Assembly: GCA_965249205.1 (NCBI GenBank)
Contig: CBDFLL010000006.1
Coordinates: 1,768,075-1,832,074 of the forward strand
Direction: 5' to 3'
DNA: 64,000 bases
Origin: JAQBVV01 sp965249205
GTDB lineage: Bacteria > Acidobacteriota > Vicinamibacteria > Vicinamibacterales > UBA2999
In this document: positions 37,026 through 45,548 of the stretch, piece after piece
How the letters are laid out: every line of letters starts with the position of its first letter
How positions within the stretch are numbered: position 1 is the stretch's first letter
Program-made: the position numbers and the translations under genes
Notes under the pieces: model-generated
Databases searched by the model: none
Told to the model about the DNA's origin: nothing
What the model saw: only the letters and a program-made list of their open reading frames with translations

Positions 37026-38389
37026 GCGCGAAAATCCTTCAGCGTGTCGAGCGTCGGTTGACGAAACAGCTCGCGCGAGGCACGCAGCAGGCGTTCCGCC
37101 AGCGCGGCGGTCCACCCACCATATCGCGCGTTCTCCGTGAACTTCTGCTCGAGTTCTTCTGTGGACAGTGGCGCCTGGGCCCCGCCACGGAGGTGCGCCT
37201 GGCGGACCTCCGTGTGGGTACCATCGTGCAGCCCGGCGCGAAGGTGACCGGTGAAGCTGCGCGGATACGGGTTGGCCGGGTCGACCTCGTAGCGAATCTT
37301 CGCGGCAAGGGCCAGCACTGCGGGATCACTGATACGAGCGTCGGTGAACTGCCTCAAGCCGGCCCCGCCGTCGATGAATCCGACGGCCATGCAAAACGGT
37401 GTACTGAACTTCGCCGCATAGGGTGTGGGCGGCCGATGTTTCGAGGCCAGCGGCTCCCAGAGTCGCGGCACCGTGCCCGCGGCTACTTCGCATACGATCT
37501 CGCGGACGTCTTCGGCACGCACACCGTCGTCGGCAAGCTTCATCGCGCAATCGACGAACGGCTGCGTCATCGTCCCACACGCATAAGGCTTGAAAGCCAC
37601 CAACGGCATGACCCACCGGCTCCCGAGCCGGTCGAGCAACGGGTCGAAGTCCGGGGTCACGGACGGAGCGAACGCGCGGTACACACCATGTGTACCGTCG
37701 AACACCGTGCGTGGACCCACGAAGCCGCCACGCGCCATCAGCGCTGCGCGCAGACCGGACTGGGCGGCCCATCCGGCGTGCATGCGCTTGGTCCAGGTCC
37801 CCTCAGCGAGGTACTCGATGATGCCGGACGCCATGCTCCCGGCGATGCCGAGCGCCGACGCGATCTCCACGGGTGGCATCCTGAGCGCCGCACCCACGGC
37901 CCCGGCAGCTGCCAGCGCGCCAAACACGGCGGTTGGATGAAATCCTGCGTTGTGCGTCGCCATCGGGGCCACGAGGCTCAGGCGGCACAGCAGCTCAACG
38001 CCGGTGACCACACCGACGAGGAACCGTTCGCCGTCGAGGCTTTCGCGCTCGCACGCGGCAAGGACAGCCGGCACGATCACGGCTCCCGAATGCACCGGGC
38101 CGCCTTCGAACGTATCGTCGTAGTCTTCGCCATGCGCGGCCGTGCCGTTTACCAGCGCGGCACCGAATCCGTCGCACTCGCCCGCATGGCCCAACGCCGT
38201 ACACCCACCGCCAGGAGTGCCGGTATCCGTAGCTGCGAGCGTGGCGGTCACGTAGCGCTCATGGCGCGCCGCGATGCACAACCCCGCGACATCCAGGAAC
38301 AGCTTCTGCGCGGCATCAAGAGCCTCAGCCGGGACATCGTCAGCTTTCATGGCGGCCAACCACTCCGCCACCGACTCCGCCACCGTCAT
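37022..38389 (-). CDS. MmgE/PrpD-family protein
   Basis: 455 residues from ATG 38389, which overlaps the TctA stop by 4 bp. The family includes 2-methylcitrate dehydratase and cis-aconitate-related enzymes. Seen: GHAGECDGFGAALVNGTAAHGEDYDD, FVGVVTGVELLCRLSL, FHPTAVFGALAAAGAVG and FKPYACGTMTQPFVDC, with the paired H/D pattern of the N-terminal helical domain. Downstream of a tricarboxylate importer it probably acts on imported citrate-like or other carboxylic acids. Confidence 0.85.
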   Translation of the reverse strand: MTVAESVAEWLAAMKADDVPAEALDAAQKLFLDVAGLCIAARHERYVTATLAATDTGTPGGGCTALGHAGECDGFGAALVNGTAAHGEDYDDTFEGGPVHSGAVIVPAVLAACERESLDGERFLVGVVTGVELLCRLSLVAPMATHNAGFHPTAVFGALAAAGAVGAALRMPPVEIASALGIAGSMASGIIEYLAEGTWTKRMHAGWAAQSGLRAALMARGGFVGPRTVFDGTHGVYRAFAPSVTPDFDPLLDRLGSRWVMPLVAFKPYACGTMTQPFVDCAMKLADDGVRAEDVREIVCEVAAGTVPRLWEPLASKHRPPTPYAAKFSTPFCMAVGFIDGGAGLRQFTDARISDPAVLALAAKIRYEVDPANPYPRSFTGHLRAGLHDGTHTEVRQAHLRGGAQAPLSTEELEQKFTENARYGGWTAALAERLLRASRELFRQPTLDTLKDFRA

Positions 38390-39894
38390 ACAGCGGACCT
38401 GGCGAGACGGCGGCGGCGTGCGGCGTCGACGCCCTGACGCACGAGCGAGCCCGCGACGAAGACGAAGGCCAGGCCAAGCAGCCCCGCCGAAATGGAATCC
38501 CGAAGAAACGTCATGTGGTCGCCCGAGGCCAGCACCAGCGCCCGTCGGTAGTTCGATTCCACCATGAATCCCAGGACCACGCCGAGCACCATGGGCAGAA
38601 ACGGCGCCTTGAAGTATCGCATCGCGTAGCCGACCAGACCGAAACCGATTGCCACGCCGACATGGAACAGACTGCCTTCGATCGCGTAGATGCCCGAGAC
38701 GACAAACGCATAGATGAACGCCATCAGGTACGGCTTGGGTCGGTTCACGAGCCAGAGACACGGAATCATGACGACAACCCCGAGGATCAACAGCGACACG
38801 TTCGCCGCAAGCAGGCCGGCATACAGGCTGTCGACGATGTCGGGATGATTCACGAACAGCGTTGGTCCAGGAATCAGGCCGTGAATCAGAAACCCGCCGA
38901 GGAGAATGGCGGACGAATTGGAGCCCGGAATGCCAAGGCTCAACAACGGCACGAGCGCGGTGCACGCGACCGTATTGTTGGCGGCCTCCGGTGCGGCAAT
39001 ACCCTCGGGAGAGCCGTGGCCGAATTCTTCCTTGCGGGAAGACCACCGTCGCGCCTCGTTGTACGCGAGAAACGCGGAGATCGTGCCGCCAGCGCCAGGC
39101 ATGATGCCTTCGAACGTGCCCATCACCGAACCGATCGCCTGCGGTCGGGCGATACGTTTGCGCATCGCGGCGCCGGGAAACCGGAGCCGCGCTGCGCGGC
39201 TGGCGGCCTTTTTCCAGCCGGGCTCGCCGCTCTGCGCCAGCAGTTCGCCAACGGCAAACAGACCTACCATGACCAGGATCGGCGGTATGCCCGCCAGTAA
39301 CTCCGGGCTGCCGAACGTAAAGCGGTTGACGCCGGAGACCGGATCGGTTCCCACGGTCGCGATCATCAGCCCGAGCAGGCCCGCCATCAGCCCTTTCGTG
39401 GGCGACTCGCCCGAGACCGACGCGATTACGCTGAGACCGAGCACGCCGAGCGCGAAATAGGCCGCCGGCGTGAACGCGAGGGCGATCCTCGATAACGGCT
39501 CGGTGAGAAACACCAGAACGGCCAGCCCGAAGATGCCACCGAGAACCCCCGAGTACAGGGAGATGCCGAGCGCCTCCCCGCTTTGCCCCTGCTCCTTCAT
39601 CGCATAGCCATCGAGCACGGTCGCCGCGGCCGCGTTCGTGCCTGGCGTGCGGATGAGAATGGCCGGAATCGACCCGCCGTACTCCGCGCCGACGTAGGTG
39701 GAGGCGAGCAGGACAATGGCAATCGCGGGGTCCATGCCGTAGGTGAACGGCAGGAGCAGCGCCATGGTGATCGATGGCGAAATCCCTGGTAGCGAGCCGC
39801 CAAGAATGCCCCACGCCACGCCGGCGAAAGCGGCCGGCCCGATCGCCGTGGTGAAGACACTCGTGACAGCGTCGATCACAACAGAGGGGGCCAC
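38386..39894 (-). CDS. tctA: TctA-type large membrane subunit of tripartite tricarboxylate transporter
   Basis: 502 residues with a GTG start (39894). About 12 hydrophobic segments, with the TctA core GGSLPGISPSITMALLLPFTYGM near residue 30, and GIMPGAGGTISAFLAY and LGIPGSNSSAILLGGF. Works with TctB and the periplasmic TctC to import citrate-like acids using a gradient. The start codon shares bases with the tctB stop. Confidence 0.93.
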   Translation of the reverse strand: MAPSVVIDAVTSVFTTAIGPAAFAGVAWGILGGSLPGISPSITMALLLPFTYGMDPAIAIVLLASTYVGAEYGGSIPAILIRTPGTNAAAATVLDGYAMKEQGQSGEALGISLYSGVLGGIFGLAVLVFLTEPLSRIALAFTPAAYFALGVLGLSVIASVSGESPTKGLMAGLLGLMIATVGTDPVSGVNRFTFGSPELLAGIPPILVMVGLFAVGELLAQSGEPGWKKAASRAARLRFPGAAMRKRIARPQAIGSVMGTFEGIMPGAGGTISAFLAYNEARRWSSRKEEFGHGSPEGIAAPEAANNTVACTALVPLLSLGIPGSNSSAILLGGFLIHGLIPGPTLFVNHPDIVDSLYAGLLAANVSLLILGVVVMIPCLWLVNRPKPYLMAFIYAFVVSGIYAIEGSLFHVGVAIGFGLVGYAMRYFKAPFLPMVLGVVLGFMVESNYRRALVLASGDHMTFLRDSISAGLLGLAFVFVAGSLVRQGVDAARRRRLARSAV

Positions 39895-40367
39895 TACGGC
39901 TGCTGGACACGCATCAGAACGACGAAGAGCAGCCAGAACAGGATCCCGCCTGACAACGCGACCACAGCGACGTGGCGATTGATGGCGCCACCCTGGTAGT
40001 AGGTTGTCGCCAGAATGACGGCGGCGATCGAGAGCAGGTAGCCAAGCCAGGGTACCACCAGGATGTAGACGAAACCGATCGTGACCATCCCGGCCACGCG
40101 CCAGAGTGGAGACGGGGGACGGAGGACCGAGGACCGGGAGCCCGAAACAGGGGGTTGTGCATCGGAGGCCCTGGTCTGCGTGCGCCTGCGCAGCGCGTTG
40201 ACAATCAGCACCAGCGATAAAAGGCCAAGGAGCACCGCGTAGGCACGGGGCAGCCCCTGGGGCCCGACGGCATCGGCGAGCAGGCTTCGCGGTATCGCCG
40301 CGGCCATCCAGTAATAACCCACGCTGAGCGCGAGCGTCGTGCCACCGAAGGCCAGATCCTTGTTCAT
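39894..40367 (-). CDS. tctB: TctB-type small membrane subunit
   Basis: 157 residues from ATG 40367, with four hydrophobic segments; the longer frame upstream of that ATG belongs to an overlapping frame of tctC. Weakly conserved, as usual for TctB, with a loop of polar residues between segments 2 and 3. Overlaps tctC by 4 bp and abuts tctA. Confidence 0.8.
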   Translation of the reverse strand: MNKDLAFGGTTLALSVGYYWMAAAIPRSLLADAVGPQGLPRAYAVLLGLLSLVLIVNALRRRTQTRASDAQPPVSGSRSSVLRPPSPLWRVAGMVTIGFVYILVVPWLGYLLSIAAVILATTYYQGGAINRHVAVVALSGGILFWLLFVVLMRVQQP

Positions 40368-41314
40368 TGTTCGATCACGCCGGCGTCTCTGAGAAACGTC
40401 TCGGTTTCCCGACCGAACGCGTCCATGAATCTGACGTACTCGTTGTGCGGCATGAACCCTGGCTGCAGACCGTTCGCCGTGTAGAGATCGCGGTACTCGG
40501 GATCGTCGAGCAGAATCGGAATCGCCGTCTCCCACGCCGCGATGACATCGTCCGGCATGCCCTTGGGACCGGCCAGCCCGCGAAACTTGCGAACCGCGAG
40601 ATCGATCCCTTGCTCCTTGAGGGTCGGCACATCCGGATACTGTTGCAGTCGGTCGTCGCCGACGACCGCCAGCAGGCGCAGGGTGCCCGCATCGAGCTGC
40701 GACCGGAGCTCCTGCAGCTCGCCAACGCCCATGTCGAGCGTGTGATTCAGGACGTTGATCAGCATGTCGCCGCCACCCTCGAAGGTGGTGACCGCCGCTG
40801 TGACACCGGCCTTCTGCTTCAACTGCTCCATGACCTGGCGCTCCAGCGACGCGGGATTCGCGGCGCCCCATGTTCCGCCGCCACTGCGCGCGTGATCGAT
40901 GACGTCTCGCAGTGTTTCGAACCTGGAGTCGGAGGCCGTGTAGAGCACTTCGGGATCGAAGAAGAGATTCACCAGCGGGTCGAGGTCGGTGTAGCGCGCA
41001 GCCGGCCGGCTGAGCAGCGACGTGTAGACAAACGTCGGCGTCGTCGCGTAGAACATGCGCCCGTCCGGCTGTGCGCCGGCAAGCGCGGCGATCGCCCTGG
41101 CGCCGCTGCCGCCCTGGAGATTGTCGACGACAAAGGTCGTATCCATGATCCTCGAGAGGTGCGGGACCATTTCGCGCAGGAACACGTCACTGCCGCCGCC
41201 CGGACTCGAGTGGGTGACCAGGGTGACGACGGCCACCGACTCGTTGCTCCGGTCGCACGCCATCGAGAACGTTCCCAGCGCGAGCGCACAGAGACAAGTC
41301 TTCCAGGACGTCAT
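40364..41314 (-). CDS. tctC: TctC/Bug-family solute-binding protein
   Basis: 316 residues from ATG 41314; a GTG at 41332 is the alternative. N-terminus MTSWKTCLCALALGTFSMAC resembles a lipoprotein signal, though the lipobox is imperfect. Family features: SSPGGGSDVFLREMVPHLS near the N-terminus, then FVVDNLQGGSGARAIAALA, and LKEQGIDLAVRKFRGLAGPKG. Bug proteins bind small carboxylates. First gene of the tct operon. Confidence 0.87.
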   Translation of the reverse strand: MTSWKTCLCALALGTFSMACDRSNESVAVVTLVTHSSPGGGSDVFLREMVPHLSRIMDTTFVVDNLQGGSGARAIAALAGAQPDGRMFYATTPTFVYTSLLSRPAARYTDLDPLVNLFFDPEVLYTASDSRFETLRDVIDHARSGGGTWGAANPASLERQVMEQLKQKAGVTAAVTTFEGGGDMLINVLNHTLDMGVGELQELRSQLDAGTLRLLAVVGDDRLQQYPDVPTLKEQGIDLAVRKFRGLAGPKGMPDDVIAAWETAIPILLDDPEYRDLYTANGLQPGFMPHNEYVRFMDAFGRETETFLRDAGVIEQ

Positions 41315-41449
41315 GCCGGGGGAGTCTGGCACAGTCAGAGACCACAGCCAAGAGTCCAGGCGACATCCGTGCGCCGAACCTGGTCAGGATCGCGGCGGGC
41401 GATTCATCTCGTCGCCGCCATCCGGCTCTGCGGGGAAAGAGTTGGGTGG

Positions 41450-41583
41450 CTAGCGCGGATTTCACGTGTACGCGCTCATGAAATCCGCGCTGGCACGTAT
41501 TTCATGATCCCGTAGCAAGTGAAATCCGCGCTAGCCGCCTGGCGCGTATTTCAGGCGCTAGACAGAACTGAAATCCGCGCTAG
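41450..41583. repeat. CGCGGATTTCA-family elements, compact tandem cluster (E3)
   Basis: Three related short units in 134 bp: CTAGCGCGGATTTCA...TGAAATCCGCGCTGG, CGTATTTCATGATC...GTGAAATCCGCGCTAG, and CGTATTTCAGG...CTGAAATCCGCGCTAG. Units are only about 40 bp each, so the centre has collapsed. The last CTAG is the left flank of IS5 copy 2, so the IS inserted at the element boundary. Confidence 0.75.
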
Positions 41584-42878
41584 CAGGCTGCTGAAAAACT
41601 CCGTGAAATGGGATCGACAGATCGATCCCGGCGTACTACCATGCTCCCAACACCGCTGAAGGGAGCCCCATCATGCGCGGACACGATGAGCAAAGCACTC
41701 ACATGTTCAGCTACCTGTCGCCGGAACAGCGCGTGCCAGCCGACCATCCGCTCCGCGCGGTTCGCGCGCTGACGGACGAAGCGCTGAGAACGATGTCGCG
41801 CAGGTTCGCCGGCCTGTACGCCAACACAGGGCGTCCGTCGATCCCGCCGGAACAGCTGCTGCGCGCGTTGTTGCTGCAGGTGCTCTACACGGTGCGGAGC
41901 GAGCGACTGCTGATGGAAGAGCTCAATTACAACCTGCTGTTCCGCTGGTTCGTGGGCTTGAATTTGGACGACCCGGTTTGGCATCCCACCACGTTTACCA
42001 AGAATCGCGACCGGCTGCTGGCGGGCGATATCGCGGCCGCCTTCTTTGATGCGGTGCAGGCCCACGCGCGGGCGGCCGGGCTGCTCTCGGACGAACACTT
42101 CACTGTGGATGGGACCCAATTGGAAGCGTGGGCCAGCCTGAAGAGCTTTCGGTGCCGGGACGCGGCGGAGAGCGACCCGCCCGATGACCCCGGGAATCCC
42201 ACGGTCAACTTCCACGGGGAGCGGCGGCGCAACGACACGCACCAGTCGACGACCGATCCGGAGGCGATGCTGCCTCGGAAGGGCCAGGGGAAGGAAGCCA
42301 AGCTGGCGTATCTGGGCCACGTGCTGCTGGACAATCGACAGGGACTTGTCGCCAACGTCTGCGCGACTCACGCGACGGGGACCGCCGAACGCGAGGCAGC
42401 GGCGCTGTTGCTGGAGGCCAGCGCGCCGCCGGGCAGCACGGTCGGGGCGGACAAGGGCTACGATGTGGCAAGCTTTGTGGCCGCTGTCCGTATCCGGGCC
42501 GTCACGCCCCACGTTGCTCAGAAGGTCCGCTGGAGTGCGATCGATGGCCGGACCACGCGGCATGCGGGCTATCACGTCAGTCAGCGGAAACGGAAACTCG
42601 TAGAACAGGTCTTTGGCTGGATGAAGACCGTCGGCGGCTTGCGCAAACTCCGGCATCGCGGTGTCGCCCTCGTGGATTGGCAGCTTACCTTCGCCGCCAC
42701 GGTCTATAACTTGGTCCGGCTGCGGAATCTGGAGGCGAGGTGTCCCTGATCACCGGCCGCGCGTGTCGCCGGCCCCTTGATCGGGGCCAGCGCACAGCCG
42801 TGCGCACCGTTGTCGGTCGGTGGTGACTCGCATGATCCTTAGAAAACGGCCCGATCACCCGGGTTCTTCAGCAGCCTG
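41584..42878 (+). mobile_element. IS5-type insertion sequence, copy 2 (complete)
   Basis: 1295 bp, opposite orientation to copy 1, flanked by CTAG (41580-41583, 42879-42882). Same inverted ends and the same hairpins beyond the transposase stop. Sits between the tct operon and the 42939 gene, inside/at the edge of repeat E3. Confidence 0.95.
41673..42749 (+). CDS. IS5-family transposase, copy 2
   Basis: 358 residues, identical to copy 1. Same DUF772 N-terminus and DDE triad (FTVDG, VGADKG, KLVEQ). Intact. Confidence 0.97.
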   Translation: MRGHDEQSTHMFSYLSPEQRVPADHPLRAVRALTDEALRTMSRRFAGLYANTGRPSIPPEQLLRALLLQVLYTVRSERLLMEELNYNLLFRWFVGLNLDDPVWHPTTFTKNRDRLLAGDIAAAFFDAVQAHARAAGLLSDEHFTVDGTQLEAWASLKSFRCRDAAESDPPDDPGNPTVNFHGERRRNDTHQSTTDPEAMLPRKGQGKEAKLAYLGHVLLDNRQGLVANVCATHATGTAEREAAALLLEASAPPGSTVGADKGYDVASFVAAVRIRAVTPHVAQKVRWSAIDGRTTRHAGYHVSQRKRKLVEQVFGWMKTVGGLRKLRHRGVALVDWQLTFAATVYNLVRLRNLEARCP

Positions 42879-42938
42879 CTAGGTGTATAAAGGGTCGATT
42901 TTCTATCTTTGCCAGCACGTGCTGGTGCGAGGGACTGC

Positions 42939-44255
42939 ATGAGTAAAACGATGACGGTCGTGTTGGCGCTGGTGGCCGGCGTTGCTGTCGGCGTGCCATT
43001 GGGTGGCCAGTTGATCTCGGGCGGCGAGGAACTGGCCCCGACAGTGGCGCCCGGGGGATTCGCGGCCGTGCCCGGAGAGGTCGGAGCCGAAGATCTTTTC
43101 GGTCCCTACGACGTCGTTCAGGACTGGCCGAAGGGTGTGCAATCGTTGCCCGGGCATGAGGGGTGGACGTCCGGTGCGGCTCAGGGCATCTTTGCGGAGA
43201 GCCCGGATCGCGTGTACCTGCTCGCGCGCGGTGAGCTGCCGAACCTCGACCGACCATCGACCACCAAACTCTCCGATATCGGACCGAGCCTGCAGTTTCC
43301 GATCGGTGGCTTGCCATGGCGCAGCCACACGCAGACCGCGATTCCCGGTGCCGGTGGGGCGGGCGGTAACGCCGCAAGCGGACTCGAGTCCTGGCAAAAC
43401 GGTGTCGGCGGCCGCGTACTTGGTGTCGACGCTCGATGGGAGCACTGCCTCGTCGTTGTGAACGCCGCGGGGGACATCATCGAAGAGTGGACACAGTGGG
43501 ACGAGATCTTCAAGCGACCACATTCGGTGTACATCAGTCCGTACGATGCCGAGAAGCACGTCTGGGTCGTCGACGACCACAGTCACGCTATCTACAAGTT
43601 CACCAACGATGGCCAGGAGCTGGTTCAGACGATCGGCACGCGGGACGTACCTGGTGCCGACGGCACGCACTTCAACCGACCGACGTTCATGGCCTGGGCG
43701 GGTGATGGCAGCTTCTACGTTGCCGATGGGTACAACGGCAACCGCGTGGCGAAGTTCGATGCGGACGGCAATTTTCTGCTGGATTGGGGCATGGCGGGTG
43801 AACCTGGCGGCAACGAAACGCGGCCTGGTTACTTCAACAACGTGCACGGCGTGGCTGTGGATGTCGAGACGGGTCGCGTGTTCGTCAACGATCGCAACAA
43901 TCACCGCGTCCAGATCTTCGACGAGGACGGAGACTACCTGTCGGAGTGGGGCATTTCGCAGCGGCCGTCCAGTATTCATTTGATTCAGATCGGTCAGGAT
44001 CGCAACATCATCGCCTACGACCAGGGCACACAGAAGATGCTCAAGTGGGACCTTGAGGGTCACTTGATCTACTCGTGGGGGACGGCCGCCGACCTCTGGG
44101 GTTCGCTCTGGGGCATCCACGGCATCAGCACGGACCAGGAAGGCAACCTCTACACCGCGGGCGTCAACTCGGGACGCTTCAACAAGTTCACGCCGCGTCA
44201 GGGTGCCAACGAGGCATTCATGGCCGGTAAACCGATTTACGCCGCTTGGCAGTAG
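42939..44255 (+). CDS. Secreted NHL-repeat beta-propeller protein
   Basis: 438 residues; the N-terminus MSKTMTVVLALVAGVAVGVPLG is a signal peptide. NHL blades: VWVVDDHSHAIYKF, FYVADGYNGNRVAKFDADG, HGVAVDVETGRVFVNDRNNHRVQIFDEDGDYLSEWG, with a Gly/Ala loop near residue 135 (GAGGAGGNAAS). Close relative of the 32133 lipoprotein, including GPYDVVQDWP versus GPYDVVENWP. IS5 copy 2 lies only 60 bp upstream; a TATAAA-like TGTATAAA at 42884-42891 might serve as a promoter remnant. Confidence 0.85.
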   Translation: MSKTMTVVLALVAGVAVGVPLGGQLISGGEELAPTVAPGGFAAVPGEVGAEDLFGPYDVVQDWPKGVQSLPGHEGWTSGAAQGIFAESPDRVYLLARGELPNLDRPSTTKLSDIGPSLQFPIGGLPWRSHTQTAIPGAGGAGGNAASGLESWQNGVGGRVLGVDARWEHCLVVVNAAGDIIEEWTQWDEIFKRPHSVYISPYDAEKHVWVVDDHSHAIYKFTNDGQELVQTIGTRDVPGADGTHFNRPTFMAWAGDGSFYVADGYNGNRVAKFDADGNFLLDWGMAGEPGGNETRPGYFNNVHGVAVDVETGRVFVNDRNNHRVQIFDEDGDYLSEWGISQRPSSIHLIQIGQDRNIIAYDQGTQKMLKWDLEGHLIYSWGTAADLWGSLWGIHGISTDQEGNLYTAGVNSGRFNKFTPRQGANEAFMAGKPIYAAWQ

Positions 44256-44298
44256 TGTGTCTTGGAAAGGAGCCGGGAAGGCTCAGAGGATTGAGGCT

Positions 44299-45423
44299 AT
44301 GCAGATGACACAACGACACCTCATCGCTGCGGTACTGTTTGGCGCCGCGTGTGCAGCCGCCGCGAATCTGGCACCGCTCGCCGCCAGGGAGACCAGCGTT
44401 GTGGCCTCCAACTATGTGTTCGACGGCTCGTGGCCGACGCTGCCGCTGCCCAACAAATGGACCTTTGGCGGCGTCACCGGCCTGGCCGTCGACAACGACG
44501 ACCTGGTGTGGGTGCTCCACCGGCCCAACGACCTGAATGACACCGAGAATTTTGCGGCGGTCGAACCGCCGCAGGCCGAATGCTGTGTCAAGGCTCCGGC
44601 TGTCCTGGCCTTCGATCAGAACGGCGATCTCGTGCACTCGTGGGACACCCAGCAGGGTCACATGTTGATGGTCGACTCGAGGGACCAGGTGTGGGTGGGG
44701 TCCGACACGTTCCGTATTTACACGAAGCCGGGCACGCTGGTCGCCGAGTTCCCGCGTTCGCCGCAGCGCCCGGCGTCGGCGCGTGGGGGCGGCCCGCCCG
44801 GGCCCGTGATTCCCGCCGGCACCGAGATGCTGGTTCGCGGCGTCGAGGGCGCCTCGTTCGACGAGCCGGCGCGCGAGGTCTACGTCATCGACAATTACCT
44901 CGGCGGACGCGTGCTCGTGTTCGACATGGACACCTACACGTTCAAGCGCGGCTGGGGCGCGTACGGCAAGCCGCTCAGCGAGATCAGCCAGATGCCGCGT
45001 CCGGAGTACGACCCGAACGTACCGCTCACCACTTACACGGACTTCCTCGGGCACGTCACGATCTTTGTGGCGGGCAGCGACGTCTACGTCGCCGACCGGC
45101 AGGCGAACCGCATCCAGGTGTTCACCAAATCGGGCGAGTTTTTGCGTGAGTTTTCAGTGGCGCCCGAGACGCTCGGCGACGGCTCCGCTGTTGGCCTTTC
45201 CCTGACGGGAGACGGCGGTAGCCTCTTCGTCGGCGACCACATGAACAACGTCGTGTGGCTGGTGGACCGAAGCACCGACACGGTGACGGCTCGCATCGGC
45301 TATCTCGGACGGAACGGCGGCGGCTTCAACGCGTTGCACATGGTCGCCACCGACTCACTCGGCAACCTGTACACCGGCGAGGTCGATCCGAATAACCGGG
45401 TACAGCGGTTTCTGCACCAGTAG
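44299..45423 (+). CDS. Secreted beta-propeller protein
   Basis: 374 residues from ATG 44299, chosen because AGGATTGAGG precedes it and the product starts with a signal peptide (HLIAAVLFGAACAAAANLAPLA). Propeller blades: VTGLAVDNDDLVWVLHRP, LMVDSRDQVWVGSD, REVYVIDNYLGGRVLVFDMD, DVYVADRQANRIQVFTKSG and LFVGDHMNNVVWLVDRS. It follows the 42939 gene by 43 bp, probably cotranscribed. A repeat begins right after its stop. Function unknown. Confidence 0.82.
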   Translation: MQMTQRHLIAAVLFGAACAAAANLAPLAARETSVVASNYVFDGSWPTLPLPNKWTFGGVTGLAVDNDDLVWVLHRPNDLNDTENFAAVEPPQAECCVKAPAVLAFDQNGDLVHSWDTQQGHMLMVDSRDQVWVGSDTFRIYTKPGTLVAEFPRSPQRPASARGGGPPGPVIPAGTEMLVRGVEGASFDEPAREVYVIDNYLGGRVLVFDMDTYTFKRGWGAYGKPLSEISQMPRPEYDPNVPLTTYTDFLGHVTIFVAGSDVYVADRQANRIQVFTKSGEFLREFSVAPETLGDGSAVGLSLTGDGGSLFVGDHMNNVVWLVDRSTDTVTARIGYLGRNGGGFNALHMVATDSLGNLYTGEVDPNNRVQRFLHQ

Positions 45424-45524
45424 GCCGCGCGTATTTCATGAGCTCGTAGCTCCCGAAGAACCGCAGGTAGTCCTCTCCTGGCGCACCATGACCGCCTGCT
45501 AGATGGAGGTGAAATCCGCGTTAG
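45424..45524. repeat. CGCGGATTTCA-family miniature element, divergent copy (E4)
   Basis: Begins immediately after the 45423 stop: CGCGTATTTCATGAG on the left, TGAAATCCGCG then TTAG on the right (45510-45524). The centre differs from other copies. Lies between two convergent genes. Confidence 0.6.
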
Positions 45525-45548
45525 GCGTCTTGTTCTAGGCCTCGGGCC

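Noticed and set aside
36941..38437. 498-codon plus-strand frame
   Set aside because: Antisense to MmgE/PrpD, which has clear family motifs.
41450..41583. Possible CRISPR-like array in E3
   Set aside because: Three uneven copies that are palindromic and match dispersed elements elsewhere; no cas genes.
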